Below are positions 9,533-12,753 of a stretch of 12,753 nucleotides of DNA, piece by piece. Where the stretch lies: assembly GCA_013693795.1 (NCBI GenBank), contig CP059258.1, positions 2,486,764 to 2,499,516 on the forward strand, written 5' to 3'. This DNA is from Anaerolineae bacterium. Lineage in GTDB: Bacteria; Chloroflexota; Anaerolineae; SSC4; Amarolineaceae. Position 1 is the first letter of the stretch; the number at the start of each line of letters is the position of its first letter. The position numbers were made by a program, and so were the translations under genes. The notes under the pieces are model-generated. The model had not been told where the DNA came from, made no database searches, and worked only from the letters and a program-made list of their open reading frames with translations.

Positions 9533-10305
9533 ATGGGGTGGACCCGAGCGCGACCCACTTCAATCACGGGAGTCATGATTGTGCTGGCAGGGATACTGGC
9601 GCTGACCGGGTCCCAGCCTCGTCACGTTAGCTTAGCGGCGTCAGAGACTCCAGAGACTGCCGTCGTGCGCTGCGAGCCACTGTTCGCCACGGGTGTGCCC
9701 ACGTCGAACTTGCAGGTAGACCTGTATGTCGCTAACGTCACCGACCTGTACGGCGCTGACATCAAATACAGTTTCGATCCAAACATCGTTCAGGTGGTCG
9801 ATGCCGACCCATTCACCCCAGGTGTGCAGATCCAGCCGCTGGCCGGCTTCCTATCACCTGATCTGGTCGTACGTCGTGATGCCAACAACGTAACGGGTAC
9901 GATTCAGTATGCCCTTACGCAGCCAACCCTACTCCGCCGGTCAACGGTTCGGGCGCCGTAGCCCGGGTGACTTTTCAGCCGCTGTCGGCGGGCCATCTTG
10001 TCATGCCCGATAACGGCTCTGTCCTGGCAGCTTACGGGGCAACTGCCATTCCGAGTATCAACCTGCCGTGTCTGGTCACGATTGGTGATGTGCCACCCTG
10101 CTTCGATTTCGATCATGATGGCCAGGTCACCGTGCGCGATATCTCCGACCCGGCTGCCCGCTGGAATACCACGCTGAACGACCCAGATCCGGATGGTGAC
10201 CCTTCTACCCCGGCCTATGACCCGCGTTATGATGCTAACCGGGATGGTGTCATCGACGTTCTCGATATCGGGTTGGTGGCAGACCACTGGCTGCTGACCT
10301 GTTGA
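9533..10305 (+). CDS. Secreted cohesin-dockerin adaptor protein (frame-interrupted)
   Basis: The reconstructed ~257-residue product has an N-terminal hydrophobic export segment (GVMIVLAGILALTG), then a cohesin-like domain (about 9660-10085; RCEP, LYGADIKYSFDP, VVDADPFTPGVQIQPL). It ends in a dockerin with two canonical EF-hand-like loops, DFDHDGQVTVRD and DANRDGVIDVLD, split by an unusually long Asp/Pro-rich insert. One frame break near 9928 fits a missing C (TQPNPTPP restored). Four cysteines suggest two disulfides: RCEP to CLVTI around the cohesin, and VPPC to the final residue Cys around the dockerin. Start: ATG 9533 is the first in its frame. ATG 9493 lies just behind a GGAGG and would join the same frame if one G of the GGGG run at 9535-9538 is extra. 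The gene sits just behind the previous one, so co-transcription is likely. Having both partner domains, it could link two other proteins. Confidence 0.78.
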
Positions 10306-10318
10306 GAGCATTCTATTC

Positions 10319-10324
10319 AAGGAG
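10319..10324 (+). promoter_or_regulatory. Ribosome binding site
   Basis: AAGGAG lies 4 nt before the ATG at 10329 and only 14 nt after the preceding stop codon. It fixes the start of the third cluster gene and supports translation from a shared mRNA. Confidence 0.65.
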
Positions 10325-10328
10325 CGAC

Positions 10329-11441
10329 ATGCACAAGCTATTCGAAAGACGACGTGCCCCCGCTGGGACGAGAATGATTGCGCTGGGTGTGTGTCTGATC
10401 ATCGCTGCCCTTGGCACTGCCGGTTTGGGACACAGGGCTTTGGCAGAGAGGAGGCCCGGCGATGGCGCGATCGCGCTGCGGCCCTCAACGCCAGTGGGCC
10501 GGTCGATCAGGACCTGGAGGTCGATATCTACATTCAAGACGTGATAGACCTGTACGGCGCCGATGTGCGGCTCAGCTTCGACACTGCCATCGCTCAGGTC
10601 GTTGATGCGGATCCGTCCCTCCCTGGCACACAGATTCAACCACTCGCGACGTTTATGTCGCCTGGCTTTGTGATCAAGAAGGAAGCCAACAACAGTGCTG
10701 GCACGATCTGGTATGCAGCCACCCAACTCAACCCCAGTCCGCCGGTGAGTGGCCGGCCCTGGCACGAATCACCCTGCGAGCCAGTATGGCCGGCTCATTC
10801 GCCATGCCGGTCACCTCGGCTCAGCTCTCGAAGGCCGGTGGTATCCCGATCCCTGTGACCACACAGGACTGCAGTGTTACGTTCTTCGACCTGACCACGG
10901 CCACCCCAACGGCCACACGAACCCGGACGCCGACACCAACGGCCACCAGGTCACCGACACCCACGGCGACGTCGACGTATGCGGTATCGCCCACTCCGAC
11001 GGCAACACCGACGCATACCGTGTCGCCGACGGCCACGGTTACGCCGACCCCAACCCAAACGCCGACACATACGCCCACGCCAACCCCACCGTCGGCCCAG
11101 GTTGGTATCGTTGCCGGGACGGTGTTCGAGGATGTCAACCGTGATGGGGTTCGCCAACCTTCCGAGCCGGGCATACCCGGCACGCGCGGCGGGCCACGTC
11201 ACAAGCCGGGGTAAACCTGGGGCAATTCTGGGAGACGGCAACCATGCAGGATGGTTCGTTTATCCTCTATTTACCGCCCGGCCCGACCATGATCAGGCAG
11301 TTCAACCTGCCTGGTTGGTATTCCAGCACCGAAGATGAGGTTCAAGCGAACATCACCGGCGCCGGTGCGTCGATTAGGGTTGATTTTGGCGACTTCCGCG
11401 CCAATCAGATCTGGCTGCCGATCCTGCGGCGCGAACCGTAG
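10329..11441 (+). CDS. Secreted cohesin protein with Thr/Pro linker and SdrD-type B domain (frame-interrupted)
   Basis: The reconstructed ~370-residue product starts with a signal peptide (basic MHKLFERRR, hydrophobic core, ALA-ER cleavage). A cohesin-like domain follows (about 10475-10885; LYGADVRLSFDT, QVVDADPSLPGTQIQPL), then a low-complexity Thr/Pro linker (10897-11091) and a Cna/SdrD-type B domain (about 11101-11395; GTVFEDVNRDGVRQPSEPGIPG, later DGSFILYLPPG). It ends NQIWLPILRREP, TAG at 11439-11441. Frame breaks are near 10483, 10752 and 11180. Around 10474-10485 another frame reads RCGP, matching RCEP in the neighbouring cohesins, so the break there may be double. No membrane anchor is visible. 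I recall LPL(V/I)-Arg-type C-termini in many secreted Chloroflexota proteins, so this tail may be a sorting signal, but that is an inference. The B domain suggests a stiff stalk on the surface. Confidence 0.75.
10897..11091 (+). repeat. Low-complexity Thr/Pro-rich linker repeats
   Basis: About 65 codons are almost entirely Thr and Pro, with Ala and Ser, in imperfect TPT/TAT/SPT units built from ACG, ACC, CCG, CCA and CCC codons. Such linkers separate domains in bacterial surface proteins and are often O-glycosylated. The repetitive DNA is prone to slippage, so length variation between strains would be expected. Confidence 0.8.
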
Positions 11442-11486
11442 GCTGCCGCAACTCGCTGTCAATTGGCTGTTGTTGAGCACACTGTC

Positions 11487-11493
11487 AAGGAGG
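11487..11493 (+). promoter_or_regulatory. Strong ribosome binding site
   Basis: AAGGAGG, a near-perfect Shine-Dalgarno, lies 6 nt before the ATG at 11500. It selects this start over the longer open frame, which extends back to 11335 through the end of the preceding gene. Confidence 0.8.
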
Positions 11494-11499
11494 AACAAG

Positions 11500-12577
11500 A
11501 TGACGAACATTGCTCGGACGTACCATGTTAGCAGAATTTTCCGCTCGACTGCACTCGCCCGTTTCAGTTCGATCCTGCTCAGCATCTGTATAATTCTCGT
11601 GCTGGGTGTCTTACCAGCAGCCGCTGGCCCAGTCCCGGGAACGGACGAACAGAATCCGAATGTGAACCCGTTGGTGCGCTGCGAACCCACCGCCGTGAGT
11701 GCTAATGTCGGAGACACCGTGACGATAGACCTGTACATCCAGGACGTGAGCAACTTGTATGGCCTGGATTTTCGTGTTTCATACAACCCGACCATCGGGC
11801 AGGTCGTGGATCAAAACATGTATATCCCGGGAACTCAGATTCAACCGCTTTACAGCTGGACGGTTCCCGGATTCATTATCAAGCAGGACACCTATTTACC
11901 CTCCGACATCCCGCCCAATTGTGGTGTGCATTGTATTTGGTTGGCGTTTACGCAGCTGAACCCGACTCCACCCGCCAATGGCTCGGGGCCGGTGGCCAGG
12001 GTCACCTTCTTGGGCCTACAGCCTGGCACATTCCCGATGAACTGGATCAACACCGCGTTATCTGCCCCGGGTGGAATCCCGATTACGCCGGTGGATAGGC
12101 AGGCATGTCAGGTAACGTTCATCGACCCCATGGCCGTCACCCTGGCCGGTTTCGATGCCACAGCCCAACCGGACCACGTCTTGCTCGCTTGGGAAACGGC
12201 GTCAGAACTCGACAACCTGGGTTTCAACCTTTACCGTGGCCTGTCGCCCGACGAACCTGATTTGCGCCAACGATGCGCTGATTCCCTCGATGGCGCCGGG
12301 GCCGTCCGGTTTCGCTTATACGTGGCAAGATCGCCAGGACCTCGCCTCTGGGACCACGTACTACTACTGGCTCGATGCCATCGACACGGCCAACACGGCG
12401 ACGCGTTTTGGGCCGGTGAGCGCGACCTACTTTGCACCAACGGCTACCGGACTCGGAATGATGGAGGCGGACAACACACGGCCCGCAATACCGCCGGTGG
12501 CCGTGTGGCTGACCATCCTGGCGGGGAGCTTGACGCTTTGGTTGTACTGGCGGCGGAGCCAGAAGCTGAAGAGTTGA
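11500..12577 (+). CDS. Cohesin protein with fibronectin-like domain and C-terminal membrane anchor (one frame break)
   Basis: The reconstructed product has ~358 residues. A signal peptide (hydrophobic ILLSICIILVLGVL, cleavage after AAA) is followed by a cohesin-like domain (about 11670-12120; RCEP, LYGLDFRVSYNP, IPGTQIQPL, FTQLNPTPPANGSG). Next is a fibronectin-III-like domain (about 12130-12440; LAWETASELDNLGFNLYRG, then GTTYYYWLDAID, GPVSAT). The protein ends in a hydrophobic helix (VAVWLTILAGSLTLWLYW) and a basic tail, RRSQKLKS. One frame break near 12250 separates the two halves of the fibronectin-like domain, and both halves carry expected motifs. Besides the RCEP and QACQVTF cysteines there is an extra NCGVHC pair. 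This is the least damaged gene in the window and ends the cluster, 26 bp before a strong inverted repeat. Likely role: a second cell-bound cohesin receptor, parallel to the one at 8435-9479. Confidence 0.8.
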
Positions 12578-12602
12578 ATAGTGGGTCGTAGGCAAAGAAC
12601 CT

Positions 12603-12657
12603 GTCCGAATCACCAGTCATGTGTCTTTGTTGGGCACTTTGCACTGGTGATTCGGAC
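12603..12657. terminator. Probable bidirectional terminator, 15-bp inverted repeat
   Basis: GTCCGAATCACCAGT (12603-12617) has its exact reverse complement at 12643-12657, separated by a 25-nt loop. It sits between the stop at 12577 (+) and the stop at 12662 (-) of two convergent genes, the classic place for a shared terminator. The loop is long and there is no clear T-run, so a protein-binding palindrome cannot be excluded. Confidence 0.6.
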
Positions 12658-12661
12658 CGCC

Positions 12662-12753
12662 CTAACTCACCAACCGCCACACCTGCGCGACGACGAACGT
12701 CACGGCGAAGCCCATTGCCAGCGGCAGCAGGGCGGCCACGGCCGTCCATTTTT
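12662..12753 (-). CDS. C-terminal end of a membrane protein (partial)
   Basis: On the minus strand an open frame enters from the right edge and ends with TAG at 12664-12662. It encodes about 30 residues: WTAVAALLPLAMGFAVTFVV followed by AQVWRLVS. The hydrophobic stretch of ~20 residues with a short Trp/Arg tail looks like the last transmembrane helix of a membrane protein. The placement of its stop just beyond the inverted repeat supports a real gene. The family cannot be told from so little sequence. Confidence 0.45.
   Translation of the reverse strand, partial: KWTAVAALLPLAMGFAVTFVVAQVWRLVS

Noticed and set aside
10897..11091. CRISPR-like or tandem DNA repeat array
   Set aside because: The units are short and irregular and in frame with Thr/Pro codons; there are no spacers of constant length.
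10821..11183. Long open frame on the minus strand rich in Val and Gly
   Set aside because: It is the exact complement of the Thr/Pro linker and its flanks. The repetitive VGVGV pattern is what ACG/CCG-rich codons give on the other strand, and there is no ribosome site.
216..12262. Programmed ribosomal frameshifting as the reason for the frame changes
   Set aside because: There are far too many sites, in both directions, without slippery heptamers or consistent downstream structures. Several coincide with short G or C runs.
12603..12657. Insertion-sequence terminal repeats or an attachment site
   Set aside because: The arms are only 25 nt apart with no transposase or target duplication, and they sit between convergent stop codons, which fits a terminator better.

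Overview
This GC-rich window reads as a surface-protein locus from a bacterium, most likely a member of the Chloroflexota (Anaerolineae, Caldilineae or Ardenticatenia type). The lineage is inferred from the protein style: huge secreted parallel beta-helix proteins with NWWG...DFTPWL joints, single cohesin domains carrying LYGAD-type cores, dockerin tails and Thr/Pro-rich linkers. No rRNA, tRNA or housekeeping gene is present to confirm the lineage. No mobile element or CRISPR array was seen.

Layout. All genes point to the right except a fragment at the right edge. (1) 1-3556 is the C-terminal ~1,190 residues of a giant beta-helix / cohesin / regulatory-like / dockerin protein. (2) 3691-8252 is a complete paralogue of ~1,520 residues with a signal peptide and the same C-terminal module order. 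(3) 8267-8348 holds three successive hairpins, then a possible promoter. (4) 8435-12577 is a tight four-gene cluster, probably an operon, of small exported proteins with one cohesin domain each. The cohesins are followed by a Thr/Pro linker and membrane anchor (8435-9479), a dockerin (9533-10305), a Thr/Pro linker and SdrD-type B domain (10329-11441), or a fibronectin-like domain and membrane anchor (11500-12577). (5) A 15-bp inverted repeat at 12603-12657 separates this cluster from a convergent gene, of which only the last ~30 codons (a membrane segment) are in the window.

How the parts may work together (inference): the proteins carry both halves of the cohesin-dockerin pair known from cellulosomes, but there is no cellulase, other glycoside hydrolase or carbohydrate-binding module in view. 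Two beta-helix proteins and one small adaptor carry both a cohesin and a dockerin, so they could chain head to tail. Two proteins carry a cohesin plus a C-terminal membrane anchor and could tether such chains. This would be a small non-cellulosomal surface-assembly system, and it is the most interesting thing here.

Caveat: every complete gene is broken by reading-frame shifts, about 25 in all. Conserved motifs continue in the next frame each time, and many breaks are explained by one missing base in a short G or C run. This looks more like uncorrected sequencing or assembly error than gene decay. I therefore give whole-gene spans and describe the reconstructed proteins.
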